Positions 13,101 to 23,258 of a stretch of 64,000 bases of DNA are shown here, in pieces (the first letter of the stretch is position 1; each line of letters opens with the position of its first letter). The translations under genes and the position numbers were made by a program. The stretch spans positions 85,250,627 to 85,314,626 of the forward strand of contig NC_077223.1 of NCBI RefSeq assembly GCF_024763615.1. Reading direction: 5' to 3'. Below the pieces are notes generated by a model. It was given only the letters and a program-made list of their open reading frames with translations, was not told the origin of the DNA and ran no database searches. The stretch comes from Phlebotomus papatasi (Eukaryota; Arthropoda; Insecta; Diptera; Psychodidae).

Positions 13101-16100
13101 TTGGGAGAGGATAGAACGCAGTACAAAAAAAATAGATTGTTCGAGGAAGAAAGAGAGCAAAGCATTTTTTGATGAAAAAGACAAACGACAGTTTTAAGGC
13201 TAATTTCCGCCGAGGAAAAACAGAGTTGAAAAAGACCAAGTCTTCTGAAAAATTATAAATAGGGAGACGACGGTAAAATAATTATCACCATACAACTTCA
13301 TTGCCTTTTTGCCTTGAGAGACATAAGAGTGGTGGCATGGCTCGTTTGCGGCATATGTCAAATGTCTGATTGCTAAATGTATTCCATCCACCTCCCGCAA
13401 CATATTCCTTGTATTATCTTTACACACGCTTTCGCCTTCAATGTTCCTCTTCATTCAAAATTGTAAATATTTTTACTGCCTTTCCTATTGCTGGTGTTTC
13501 TGCAAATGAATATTCAAGAAAATGAATAAATGTCACTATTAACTGACAAAATTGACAGTTAATAGCTGTCACTGTCAAAAGCCATTTGACAGGATTCGGA
13601 ATCATTCATATTACTTCCTCATTAAAAATGGTTTGACTGAACCATAGAAAGAAATGACATATCAAGATGTTAAGAATTTGATTACAGTAGACTCTCTCAA
13701 ATTCGGGCATATGGGACTAAAATGTCACCCGAATTGGAGAGAAATTCGGGGACAAATTTTTTGAAACGTAACGATTTTTTGTTCATCCGCATGCACATAT
13801 TGAGCTTACATGCTCATATTTATTGTAAATTTCATGAAAACCCCTTAATAATACAAAATCACATCAGAACTAAGACAAACCATTGCAAATTTGAGCATAT
13901 TGGGTTTATTTGATAATCATAGTCAAACTTGAAAAATGTCAACAAACTTTTTTCAAATTTAACTGCTGCCCGAATTAAAAAGTAACCCGATCTTAAAAGA
14001 GCCGAATTAGCGAGAGTCTACTGTAATTAACAAAAAATATAGGGTCGAATTAACACCTCTTCGACAGGGAACGCCTATTGACACTTTCGTCAAAATGTTG
14101 AAATTTATTTAACGTATCTATTAAAATGTAAGTAATATGGCATTATTTCATTAATTTACGTTTTTCGTTAAGGATAAGTGTTCAAATTTCGGACTCCAAA
14201 TGGTACAGGGTAGGGTGTCAATAGGTCCTGACACGTGTTCTTAAAGTGTCAATAGGTGTTCCTTTCACCCTAGTTGAAAATAAATACAGTAGACTCTCAC
14301 TCAATCGGCTCTTTATCAATCGGGCGTCAAATTTTGTTGACAGTTTTCACGCTTAATTATGAAGCTAATTTGCTCAAATTCGCTGTAGTTCTTCCTATTT
14401 TATCGTGATTCTTTATAATTGAGCGCTTTTTGTGGAATTTACAGAGGCTTTGACGCTAAATTCTATCGCTAAACCGGATGACATTTTGCCCCATATTCCC
14501 GATTGAGAGAGAGTCTACTGTAATTCAATTTCATTAGAATCTGACAGCATCAAAGTTACGTCAAATTTGTCTACGACAAATGCTGATTTAACTAACGTAC
14601 TTTACTGTACGTACGGTAGAGTCTTCTAATTTCGAACGCTCGGGGGGTATTTTTGACATTTCTCACCTTTCTAATTCGAACGATTTTTTTCAAAACTAAC
14701 GAAATTTATATGAGTTATTGTTAATTTATGAGAGTTTTTTGACTCTTTTGTATGTTTGACAGATGTCACTCTGATAAAATTGACAGGTAATAGCTGTCAC
14801 TGTCAAAAGCCATTTCAAGAGTGAAATCATTCATATTACATTTCCTCATTAGAAAAATGGTTTAATCATGGTGCTATTCCAATAAAAAATGAACATGCTT
14901 TTTTAGCACTTTATTTTATTGTCACTTTAGTTCTTCTGTAATAGTGACTTTCCTTTATTTTGGTTCTTATAATGACTGTTTGATGGGTTTGGAACTCGAC
15001 GAGAAATGGTTAAAGCAGTCGAGAAACACATAGAAAAGTCGATATTACAGAGTAACTTAGAACAATAAATGTCAAAAAACATGTTCACTTTTCATTGGAA
15101 TAACATCATAAAGCATGCAGCAAATTGTAACTGAAATCGTTTTTAATTTTTGCTTATTGAAATTTTTTAAACAGTTTACTTTTCACCTGAAATTCAATGT
15201 CAAATTAGGGTTAATATCAATTTAATACTGAATATTTCGTCGACTGGATCAACAATTGGGCTAGGTATTTTACTTATGTATTACACGATATTTATTTATG
15301 TATTGTCAAAAATGTTTTTAAGAGAAGAAATGATATATCAAAATGATAACAATTTGATTAATTAACAAAAAATATAGTTGAAAATAAATAATTCATTAGA
15401 ATTTGACAGCGTCAAAGTTACGGCAAATTTGTCTTGAAAATTATCAGTAACTGTACAAGAAGTTGTTTTTAAACTATCTGACAGAACTGGGGTGGAATGA
15501 TCACTTATCGATACCAGGGACATGACATTTCCTATATTTCCCATATGTTTCTAGCGAGCCGAAAAAACTTTTGAGTTTATTAACTGTTTTCTGTCATTGT
15601 AGAATGAATTAGCAAAAAATACTAATACAAAATAAAAGCCAATTTAATAACGAAGAGGCAACCGAAAACCCTAAATTGGTAACCTACGTAGTTTTGGAGA
15701 TATCTCGTGAAATGTGTACGAAAACAGGGAAAAAATTACACTAAAACCGGTCGCATTTTTCAGAGCTAATGTCACCCCCGTGATCGATACCACCGAGTCG
15801 ATAGTATCGATAAATATATATCTAAAAAAATGTTCGAATTTCTCCATAATTCGAATGGCATTACGGGTTTAAATGCCCGAATTTGAGAGAGTCTACTGTT
15901 CACTAAATTGAAAACCTAGCTTTAAGTTATAGTAAATTTGAGATAAAGGAAGAGTTATTGAAATAATGTGGCATTGATATGTCATTATCAAAAAGTTTAT
16001 TTTAATTTTTTCTTGTTAATCCTTTAAGGACGAGACGCTTTTTTTCTGATCGAAAATCAACAATAAAAAAGAAACTAATAAACAAAAGTAATTAAGTGTT

Positions 16101-18607
16101 TTACATATAGCCTTGGACAATCCAACAGTCTGATTCGGTATATTTTTTTTGCTTCTATGAACGATAGGAACAAAAATAACCTAAAAATTTAAATAATTTT
16201 TCTGACGATACCAATGAATGATAATTTTTACGAATACTGTATCTGACGCAGTTGTATATTCTCTTCAGTTTCTTCCTGTGTTCGTCAGAGGATTGTCTTC
16301 TTCTCAAACCAAAGACTAAATTTTTACTCTAATGAAAGATAATATGTATGAGTAGTGTACTTTCCATTCCCAAAAGGGTCTTGCTTAAAAAAATTTAAAA
16401 TACAAAAAAATAATAAAACTCATTTAACTGTGCAGTCATTTGAAAATACGTCACTTTTGAGCTTAAATATTTACTATATAGCAAATAGTTAGAGTTTTGC
16501 AAAAAATCTTCTGGGCCAATCCATCTCAAAACGACCGAAAAAATCGCAAATCGAGGGGTCATGGTCTTAGATGTTTTTGAATTTTACATATGTTAAAGTA
16601 CACGATAAAATAATATACCCCTATTTTTTTTTTCGTCTGAAAAAAAATCCTGGCCGGAGATACATGGCGTCAAAGATGGCGCCTCGCGCTTCATTCCTCA
16701 ATTGCGATTTTTAGCAAATATTTTAAAATGCTCTATTTCGGGAACGGGTTGAGATTTCTTCTTACTCTTTTTTTATTTGAAAGATAATTTTATACTCTTT
16801 AAAACGATATACTTGATTTTGCATTATCTGCTTAAGTTTTTTTGTAACGGTATTTTAAAAAAATTTTGAAAAAAATTAAAAATTAATTTTTCTCAAAAAC
16901 CCCATTCTCAAAAATTTTGATTTTTTTACTGTTGATCAGTAACATTGAGTACTACATTCCCTGAAAAGGCGAGCTTCCACTTTTGCACTTACTTTTTTTT
17001 TAAATATTTGAAAAATTACCATATTTTCAAAATTAAAAATAACCAGTTAAACTCAAAATTTTGAGTTCAACTTTTCAGGGAATATAGTACTCCACAATAT
17101 TTATAAACAGCCAAAAAATCAAAATTTTTCGAAATCAAGTTTTTGAAAAAAAATTTTTTTTGAGTTTTAAATAAAAATGTCTTTTATTGACAAAAATTAG
17201 CATTTAAATCATATTAAACACATGTACTAATTATGTTTTTTTTGTTTTCTTTTAGTTTTTCAAAAAAAAAATTTGGAATTTTTTTTGGATTATTTTTGAA
17301 AAAATTAAAAAAAAAATTTTTTTGAAATTCCGTTTAAAAAAAAATCTACATATTGACACATGTGTCAAATGTATCTTAAAGTTTGATTTTTGCCAATAAA
17401 AGACATTTTTATTTAAAACTCAAAAAAAAATTTTTTTTCAAAAACTTGATTTCGAAAAATTTTGATTTTTTGGCTGTTTATAAATATTGTGGAGTACTAT
17501 ATTCCCTGAAAAGTTGAACTCAAAATTTTGAGTTTAACTGGTTATTTTTAATTTTGAAAATATGGTAATTTTTCAAATATTTAAAAAAAAAAGTAAGTGC
17601 AAAAGTGGAAGCTCGCCTTTTCAGGGAATGTAGTACTCAATGTTACTGATCAACAGTAAAAAAATCAAAATTTTTGAGAATGGGGTTTTTGAGAAAAATT
17701 AATTTTTAATTTTTTTCAAAATTTTTTTAAAATACCGTTACAAAAAAACTTAAGCAGATAATGCAAAATCAAGTATATCGTTTTAAAGAGTATAAAATTA
17801 TCTTTCAAATAAAAAAAGAGTAAGAAGAAATCTCAACCCGTTCCCGAAATAGAGCATTTTAAAATATTTGCTAAAAATCGCAATTGAGGAATGAAGCGCG
17901 AGGCGCCATCTTTGACGCCATGTATCTCCGGCCAGGATTTTTTTTCGGACGAAAAAAAAAATAGGGGTATATTATTTTAACGTGTACTTTAACATATGTA
18001 AAATTCAGAAACATCTAAGACCATGAAGGGTACCCCTATGGTCGTCTTGAGATGGATTGGCCCTTCTAGATTTCTATAACCTTCTACTTTACGATTACGT
18101 AAAAACATTAGAAAGAAAGAACTTTCGGTAGTCCGAAAAAAAATTTCTCTATGGATCACGGATGACCCAATCGTCCTTAAAGGGTTAAAACTCATTCGTT
18201 AGGATTTGATTGGATAACCTCCAATAGTAATATCAATTTCCAAAGAAAATATCTAATTCTGATAATTCTTATAAGGAAAAATTTACTGCTATTAAATTGC
18301 CTTACGTTGAATTTAAAATTGACAGTAATTTTTTGTCAAAACTAATCGTTAGAGTTCGGATGCGTTCGTATTCCACATGCGAACGTCAATGTGACGTAAA
18401 ATTTGGCTTTTGTAAATATGTCTCTATTCGAAATATGTTTAAACCCTAATTCAAATAAAACATTTTTAAAATAAATCTTTTAATTTCAGATGTCCTGAAG
18501 GCTTCATGGGGAACCGCTGTGAGACGAAAAACCCAACAAATCCCCAAACGAGTACGTACAACAAAGAACAATGTGGCAAAAAATATCATGGCGGTTATTA
18601 TTGCTAA
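3954..18607 (+). CDS. vn: Vein, secreted neuregulin-like EGFR ligand (3' four exons)
   Basis: Four exons (3954-4122, 4556-4692, 11988-12081, 18490-18607) join in frame, each with GT-AG sites, to give 171 residues after a split first codon. The order is an I-set immunoglobulin domain, then one six-cysteine EGF domain, then a 22-residue tail ending YYC, with no transmembrane segment. In flies this Ig-EGF order without a membrane anchor is diagnostic of Vein, a secreted neuregulin-like activator of the EGF receptor. Key residues seen are the Ig tryptophan in KITWYKDG, the Ig cysteine in DTGQYECRA, and EGF cysteines in NCP, EYC, GTC, PAC, QCP and RCE. The signal peptide and the low-complexity N-terminal half must be encoded upstream of the window. 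Introns of 433 bp, 7.3 kb and 6.4 kb are seen; the long ones are full of MITEs. Identification is from domain order and residue patterns, not from a search. Confidence 0.9.
4556..4692 (+). CDS. vn: vein exon: second half of Ig domain
   Basis: The acceptor CCATCCAACAG ends at 4555 after a long pyrimidine tract. The first G completes a lysine codon. The frame carries the C-terminal Ig strands with the hallmark DTGQYECRARN and ends VDDQPDQ. The donor GTGAGA at 4693 leaves one base. Confidence 0.9.
5935..6345. repeat. Field of degenerate TTTGTAAAC / ACAAACATTTGT palindromes
   Basis: About 400 bp are made almost entirely of diverged copies of TTTACAAAC, ACGAACAAATGT and their complements on both strands, spaced roughly 15-40 bp apart (for example TTTACAAACATTTACGAAC near 6043, and ACAAATGTTTGTAAAC near 6247). 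No larger unit is obvious. It looks like an expanded short palindrome rather than a single transposon. Confidence 0.65.
6567..7069. mobile_element. MITE, GGGGAAAG...GCGCGCTACC family, TA flanks
   Basis: Terminal repeats GGGGAAAGTACGCTACCTTA (left) and, on the other strand, TGGAAAGCGCGGTACCTTGG (right) flank about 500 bp. Both sides carry TA, consistent with Tc1/mariner-type target duplication. Both ends also share a subterminal GTCCGAAG block. A shorter, better preserved relative is at 32629-32845. Confidence 0.65.
7570..7685 (+). mobile_element. 5'-truncated non-LTR retrotransposon 3' end
   Basis: The frame LPEVAEDRQTWAARLDVMG, a stop codon, the sequence GGGATAAGCGGTTGAAAATG and then a (TGAA)n tail resemble the last residues of a LINE reverse-transcriptase ORF and its simple-repeat tail. 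Only the last hundred or so bases are present. The call rests on this layout, without a database match. Confidence 0.55.
8187..10036 (+). mobile_element. 1.85-kb non-coding modular repeat, uninterrupted copy
   Basis: This block recurs in opposite orientation at 49269-52762. The two copies share ends: GGGACAGATAATCC at the left, and a hairpin (AGGTGAGATT, then AATCTCACCT) just before CTAATA at the right. It is itself inserted in a smaller MITE (about 8037-10090) near the TGGTACA site that is uninterrupted at 14042-14270. The inside has no reading frame and consists of diverged modules of about 290 bp. Each has a GCGCC..GG block followed by GAACTTC, an AACCGGAGATA block, a GACCCCTTATAGCTCGGGTC-like block, and ACAACATACTAAAATTT. 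A (GGCC)n run lies at 9853-9897. The 3' hairpin recalls Helitrons, but a matching 5' end is not evident, so the class is left open. Confidence 0.7.
9853..9897. repeat. (GGCC)n microsatellite
   Basis: This is a pure GGCCGGCC run with one CCAGCC interruption, inside the modular repeat. The reverse-oriented copy has a shorter run at about 51060-51080, so the tract length differs between paralogues. Confidence 0.9.
10265..10475. mobile_element. Degenerate MITE, GAAACTGGGGCA family
   Basis: GAGGAAACTGGGGCAGCAGT at the left pairs with ACTGCCCCAGTGTCTCCT at the right, about 200 bp apart. It is related to the better conserved hairpin at 23932-24143 and to the ends of the element at 28582-30178. Confidence 0.5.
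10520..10670 (-). mobile_element. Retroposon-like 3' end with (ATCT)n tail
   Basis: Read on the minus strand, a GC-richer block (GTTTCTACCGTTTATCTGAT ... GGTCAGTCGGCGGTAGACGC) leads into AAATAAAATA and an (ATCT)n run (plus strand: GATAGATAGATA at about 10540). This polarity and simple tail are typical of a truncated LINE or SINE. No protein or tRNA part is visible. Confidence 0.4.
10917..11064. mobile_element. Small hairpin MITE, GGCCTCTACACA family (copy 1)
   Basis: The ends TTAAAGGCCTCTACACATT and AATGTGTAGAGGCTTTAA are inverted repeats and the interior is also nearly self-complementary (AGCGATTTTCGTCAAAAA against its complement). Other copies are at 39306-39415 and 45521-45658. Confidence 0.7.
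11252..11591. mobile_element. Mariner-like MITE, CAGTAGAGCCTCGCTATAG family (copy 1)
   Basis: The 340-bp element has inverted ends (CAGTAGAGCCTCGCTATAG and the complement of CTATAGCGGGACTCTACTG around an internal TATAGTCC block) and TA on both sides. Relatives are at 37584-37912 (complete), 48590-48857 (reverse, truncated) and 63974-64000 (cut by the window end). Confidence 0.8.
11988..12081 (+). CDS. vn: vein exon: first part of EGF domain
   Basis: The acceptor ACATCTAG ends at 11987. The frame reads WENCPSLGAMEYCLNGGTC and continues to EEPAC, supplying EGF cysteines 1-4. The donor GTAAGT at 12082 leaves two bases (CA). The split inside the EGF domain after cysteine 4 agrees with the next exon opening with cysteine 5. 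Confidence 0.92.
13685..14023. mobile_element. Mariner-like MITE, CAGTAGACTCTC family (copy 1)
   Basis: The ends CAGTAGACTCTCTCAAATTCGG and CGAGAGTCTACTG are inverted, with TA on both sides. It is 339 bp long with no coding content. Confidence 0.8.
14042..14270. mobile_element. TA MITE, GGGTCGAATTAACACC family, uninterrupted copy
   Basis: The ends GGGTCGAATTAACACCTC and GGTGTTCCTTTCACCC are imperfect inverted repeats with TA on both sides. This copy is uninterrupted and serves as the empty-site reference for the copy at 28449-30245 and the interrupted copy around 8037-10090, both of which are broken near its ATGGTACAGGG. Confidence 0.8.
14287..14520. mobile_element. Mariner-like MITE, CAGTAGACTCTC family (copy 2)
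   Basis: The 234-bp element starts CAGTAGACTCTCACTCAATC and ends GAGAGTCTACTG, with TA on each side. Only the ends match copy 1. A further diverged copy seems to run from about 14614 (CGGTAGAGTCTTC) to about 15898 (GAGAGTCTACTG), interrupted by other insertions. Confidence 0.75.
14868..15110. mobile_element. Degenerate Harbinger-like MITE
   Basis: Left end TGGTGCTATTCCAAT and right end ATTGGAATAACATCA, with AACATG...TTTTTTAGCAC just inside, match the family with better ends at 22756-23252 and 28798-29491. Its flanks no longer show a clean TWA duplication. Confidence 0.6.
15515..15782. mobile_element. hAT-like MITE with 8-bp duplication ATCGATAC
   Basis: The ends CAGGGACATGACATT (left) and, read inward on the other strand, CACGGGGGTGACATT (right) are hAT-style termini. 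The octamer ATCGATAC lies immediately outside both ends (15507-15514 and 15783-15790). The 268-bp interior has no frame. A second copy is at about 60908-61180. Confidence 0.8.
16020..18184. mobile_element. Element with TTAA flanks (piggyBac-type target)
   Basis: TCCTTTAAGGACGA follows TTAA at 16016-16019, and its complement TCGTCCTTAAAGGG precedes TTAA at 18185-18188. A TTAA duplication with C-rich termini is typical of piggyBac-type insertion. No transposase frame is visible. Most of its 2.2 kb is a long palindrome (16513-18063), probably a later insertion. Confidence 0.6.
16513..18063. repeat. 1.55-kb near-perfect palindrome (foldback element)
   Basis: The left arm 16513 to about 17235 and the right arm about 17341 to 18063 are reverse complements with only scattered differences (for example CGATAAAATAATATACC against its complement carrying one change). 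The spacer is about 100 bp and AT-rich. The ends read GGGCCAATCCATCTCAA inward from both sides. TTCT lies directly outside both ends and may be a 4-bp target duplication. The arms contain no significant frame. Confidence 0.85.
18490..18607 (+). CDS. vn: vein last exon: end of EGF domain, tail and stop
   Basis: The acceptor TTTTAATTTCAG ends at 18489. The frame QCPEGFMGNRCETKNPTNPQ supplies EGF cysteines 5 and 6, then the tail with STYNKEQCGKKYHGGYYC ends at TAA 18605-18607. The tail has two extra cysteines. A possible internal donor, ACGA/GTACGT at 18552, would bypass this tail. Confidence 0.88.
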
Positions 18608-21531
18608 AAATAGGCATTCTCTAGCACCAATTGCTACAACATTTACCAAAAAAAGCCGAGCGAGAAAATCAAAGAAAAAGAACGTAAAGAAGAGCATGCG
18701 AAATTTATTTAACAATTGCAAAAATTAATTTGCTCTCAACCAATTATTTCTCAAAAAAATAGAGATAATAAAAGAAAAAAATCATGCAAGATTTTTTATA
18801 GTACAAATTTGTATATATTTATTAAATCAAGAAGATTTAATTACAGTAATTTTGCTTTATGTATTTAAAAAGAACATCAATCAAATAGCAATGAGAAGTA
18901 ATACTATTTCTAATTTTTACTTTTAAACATTTACTTTAAAATATTTGACAAAAAAAAGAGATATTTATTGAAAGAAAAGAAACAATAAATCATTTGAATT
19001 GTGAGAAATTGTCCTCTCAATTTTTAGTTATGCTTAGTGACAAATACTATTTTTAATTTTTTTTTGTGTACAAACATTCCAGTCAAAATTCACGTATTTT
19101 GTAGTTAAAATGCCAAGAAATTAAAAAAAAGATTAAATTTTAGAAGAAAGAAAAATAATGCAATTCTCTATCAAAGTTATTATTTAGATAAATTAAAAGA
19201 ATGTAATTGAAAAAGAAAACTATATCGAGCAATTGGTGCTAATAGCGACTTTTAATTTTGATTTTAAAATAAAACAAAAAAAAAAAAGCAAAAAAATGAA
19301 TTGAAAAAATTATGCAGAAAATGCCTCAATATGTAAATATTGATTTTTTTGAAATTGATCTGTAAATGTGATGGTGTCTTTTTAATTTTTAATTATTTTA
19401 AAATTAATTTATTTCCTATTTTTAATGAACCTTAATAGCAAACAAGAAAAAAACTTTTTCATTTATGGAGTTTGATTTTTTTCAGAGCTCTTGAAAATCA
19501 TATTTTCATTCATTTCTAATTTATCTGAATGCCATGAAATTTTTCTTTTGATTAAAATAATTGGGAGATGGTCTTTTTTTATTATTTATTGTTTTGATTG
19601 ACTTTCGGTGGAAGACAATTTTAAACATATTTTTTTTATTTTGCAAATAACCAAAAATTATCCCATTTCCCATTTTGGCTTCGGTGAATTGATTTTTTTA
19701 AGGTTTACCTGAAAAATTCTACGTATTTTTTCAAATCGAACTTGAAATGTCTGAAAGAAAAACAAAAAATAAAGAAATTTTGAAATAAAAATCGACGGAA
19801 ACAATTTAAAATCAACAAAGTATATGTAGGTATTATTTATTTATTTATAATTTCAAATAAAACGCTCCGCACGGAGATTTTTCGTGTGAAATTTGAATTT
19901 TTGTTGCAGTCATTTCAATGATCGAAAAGGAACAAAATGTGCAGGAAAATGCTAGAAAAGTGCTAGAAAGCTCTCAATCTCCTTCACTTTCAATGTAAAT
20001 GGAATCGATTATTTTTGCGCGTAAAAGCTTCGTGCGAAGCCCATTAATGTCATATTTAGTTGTTTTTATTTTTGAATTTTGCAAAAAGAAAAAGATGAAC
20101 ATATTTTCAGTAATTTTCCTTTAGATGTTATATATTTTTTCTCTCTCTCTATTAAAGATAGAATAGCCACAAATCACAAAGATGATCACTAAACCAAACC
20201 AGTAATAAAAAAAAATGAAAGAAAATAGGAAAAGAACAAATTTAAGAAAAAGAATTACGAATTTGTACTCGCCTCACAATATATATAGATTTTTTTCTCT
20301 TTCTTTCATTAACTTCCTTAATTATTTTTTAGTAATTGCTACTTCAGAGACAAAGATGTAAATTGAAATAACACACGACGAATGTATAAAAAAAAATCTA
20401 GCTTTTTTTCTGATAATAAAAACAAATTTAAAAAATAAAAAGTCACAAATCTTAGGAAATACGCAATTTTAAGAGATTTCTGCACACAAAAGTGATTAGA
20501 ATTTGTAGTATAACTCGAGGTAAGACTGATTTGTTTAGGAATTGTTTTTTTTTGTCCCTAGAATGAGATTAAAAATGTAGTTAATATTTATTTTTAAATA
20601 CAGAAATCAAGTATTAACATTAAGCCCAGTAACAACTAATTTAAGAGATGCAATGGTTTTATTTTTGTTGTTATATATGTTGTGAGACGTGTTGAATTTT
20701 ATCTTGAAGTATCCACAAACATAGTGTTTTGTATTGTTTAATATTTTTTCTCATAAAAAGCAGATATAATAAAAAAATATAACAAAAAATTAAAAATTAC
20801 ACAAAAAGTTACGCCAAAGTTTGACAGAGTGTGAGTGAATTTCATGACAGGAGCAAAGATTTCCTTTTAAATTAAAATTAATAACTTTAGGGCAGAATGA
20901 ACCAAGTCTTACTATTTTTTACAATCTTTTGTCCTCTGTTAATATCAGAAAAAATATTTATTGTGAGATAGAAGGAATGAGATGATTTTTACTGCATGAA
21001 TTGCTTTTCTTTTCCATTAATTATTTTTTAGCAATTTTTTTAAATTAAGAGTCCAATCTCTTAATTTTGAGAATTTGCTGAGATTATTTTAATTTCCTCT
21101 AAGTTTTTCACCTCATTTGTAAATAAATAAAAAATTGGAGTCATGAATTCATTATTTCGGGTGGAAAATCCTTGTCCAAAAGATAAACAAAAAAATAAAC
21201 CTGTGATCCGGGCCTAAAGACAAACCTTTCACTTTTTTCCTCTTCTTCTAAAACTCTCTTAACTTTAGTTTGAAATTGGGAGCTTAATTTTGGCTTGATA
21301 TAATGTTTTTTGCTCATTTTTTTTCCTCAGTTCACCCTTGTTTTCTCTTCCATTTTTGCATTTCTTACTACTTTATTCCTTTTATAATTTTTTAACTTTC
21401 TGTAAGTATTCAGAGAAATTTTCCAATTTTCTCTTAACTTGAGAGTTTTTTTTTTGTTTTGAAAATTTGCAATTGGATGCCTTTTCAAACGGCAAATTGA
21501 CTCTTTTCTTTTTCTATTGACACTCTTGTAG
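18608..21531 (+). other. Probable vein 3' UTR and downstream AT-rich DNA
   Basis: The first poly(A) signal after the stop is AATAAA at 18767-18772, followed by more within the next kilobases. The sequence is very AT-rich, lacks recognisable MITEs up to about 21.5 kb and shows no coding exon, in contrast to the repeat-dense introns. That would suit a long 3' UTR, but the true cleavage site cannot be told from sequence. Confidence 0.4.
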
Positions 21532-21617
21532 GTCAGGATCACCGGTTCACATTTCTAATGGGACCTGCGCCACCCTCCTCTACCATCTTCGATGACGACG
21601 AGGAAGACTTCTTTTGA
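21532..21617 (+). CDS. Candidate alternative terminal exon of vein
   Basis: A strong acceptor (a long pyrimidine run, then CACTCTTGTAG) ends at 21531. The following frame reads QDHRFTFLMGPAPPSSTIF and closes with the acidic DDDEEDFF before TGA (21615-21617). AATAAA follows at 21844-21849. If vein used the internal donor GTACGT at 18552, the one leftover base plus GT here gives a serine codon and keeps the EGF exon in frame, replacing the Cys-containing tail with a short acidic tail. It could instead belong to an unrelated transcript, or be chance: all three frames are open over this short span. Confidence 0.35.
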
Positions 21618-21843
21618 AAGAACCTCGATTTTTTTTAAAAAATCTTTCTAAAAAAAAAGAATTCTCGCACAGTGGCTCAATTTTAATCTTAAATTGAGAT
21701 CCTAACTATAAATTGATAAAAAAATTATTTAAAAAAATCTCTGATTAAGCAATGAAAATTGAGTAACCGTGCCTCTTAAAACCTTAGAGAAAAAAACAGA
21801 GAAAACTGCCCATTAAATCTTCCTTCTCCCCCGTTCTACGCAC

Positions 21844-21849
21844 AATAAA
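21844..21849 (+). terminator. AATAAA poly(A) signal
   Basis: This canonical signal lies 227 bases after the stop of the candidate exon at 21532-21617. It is supportive only if that exon is real. Confidence 0.35.
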
Positions 21850-22318
21850 TAGTTGATAATTTTATAATATTGTAAATTGTTGACTATAAAGAAAAAGCTT
21901 GTAAGATTAAACGGAGATTAGTTAAATCTATAGGATTGCAATGCCAAAGATTGTAAATATAAAATTAAGAATAATCTGTGTTTTAGTGCTTTCTGAGAGC
22001 ATCTCAACATCACACAGTATCTAGCAGCTGCTTCACTGCAAATTCTTTGAGTTGTATAGGGATGAAAATATAGATATCTTGTTAATTTTTTATATAAGTA
22101 ACAATAAATGAAATATTTCATGGATAAAAACATCAATAAAATTGCTTCAAAAAATAAAATTTATATATGTCTTTTAATGGTTGATCTTGTGTGGTCCTTA
22201 ATTTTCTTTTGGTTCTACGTTCTACTGTACACGAAGTAAGATCTTCAAATCTAAGATTTGTGCTAAGTTCCTTGAGACAAGTATTTTATAATTTAGTTAT
22301 CATCCCCTGAAGGCACTG

Positions 22319-22485
22319 GTAAAAATAAAAGAATCAAATTGATCCAAATGTGATCCTTTTGCAAAGGATGGATCAAATTTCAAACGTTGAGTGCATATTT
22401 ATCAAAACAGAACATATTAATTTGATCCATCCTTATTACAAAAGGATCGCATTTGGACCAATTTGATCCTTTTATTTTTGCAGCC
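22319..22485. mobile_element. Hairpin MITE, AATCAAATTGATCC family
   Basis: AAAAATAAAAGAATCAAATTG at the left is inverted at the right (TTGATCCTTTTATTTTTGC), and the whole 165 bp folds on itself through ATCCTTTTGCAAAGGATGG-type blocks. No clear target duplication. Confidence 0.65.
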
Positions 22486-22755
22486 TATGTTGTTTAGGAT
22501 ATCGATTTTGATTAGTTTTGAAGGCTAGCTATAGTTTAGACTTCGCCAAAAGTGAATTTTTGGCTCAAATCCAATAATAATGGTAATAAACTTTGATTGG
22601 AATCTGGAATTGATAATTAATAAGCCTAAGTAAACAGTCTGATCACTGTGATAACCTATACGTTTCGTTTTGCAGCCATTTTTGTTGGACAAAAATCCGT
22701 TATTAATACAGTTTTTCACATAAAACCGTATTTTAATCAAATTGATCATTACTTA

Positions 22756-23252
22756 TGGTGCTAGTCGAATGAAAAAATCAGCATGTTTTTTAGCACATAC
22801 TGTTCTCAAGTACTAAAAAAAGATCATGACCTTGACATGACTGTTCCCATATGTCATTTTAAGGAAAATATTGAGTAGCGAATATTCATTTTGCCCACCG
22901 ACTTTGCAACACTCATATGCTTAATGTTGAAACTTGTCGAAAACCTGAGAAAACCCGCGCTCGAGGCTTAAGTTGCCAACTCCCTACCATCCTACTCCAT
23001 CACGCCACTAAGACTGACATGACAGGTCACGCCACACTGACAACTTAAGTCTCGGTCGCGGGTTTTCCCAGGTTTTTCACGAGTTTTCCCTTGAGTGATT
23101 AGTGTTGCAAAGTCGGTGGGCAGTATTAATATTCCCTACTCATTATTTTCCTTGAAATGACATATGGGAACAGTCATGGTGTTTTTTAGTATACTTGAGA
23201 ACAGTAACGTGCTAAATAAAAACCTGCGCATTTTTTCATTGGAATAGTACCA
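22756..23252. mobile_element. Harbinger-like MITE with TTA duplication
   Basis: The ends TGGTGCTAGTCGAATGAA and TTCATTGGAATAGTACCA are inverted, with TTA on both sides (22753-22755 and 23253-23255). A three-base TWA duplication is the mark of PIF/Harbinger insertions. There is no transposase frame in the 497 bp. Confidence 0.75.
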
Positions 23253-23258
23253 TTAGGT

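Larger units (their letters stand above)
12082..18489 (+). other. 6.4-kb vein intron with nested MITEs
   Basis: From 12082 to about 13680 there is pyrimidine-rich and AT-rich sequence without a recognised element. Two short palindromes (CTCTAGGCTAGAG at about 12831 and its relative CTCTAGCCTAGAG at about 12864) repeat one seen at about 201. From 13685 to 18184 the intron is almost continuously repetitive; the elements are listed separately. Confidence 0.6.
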
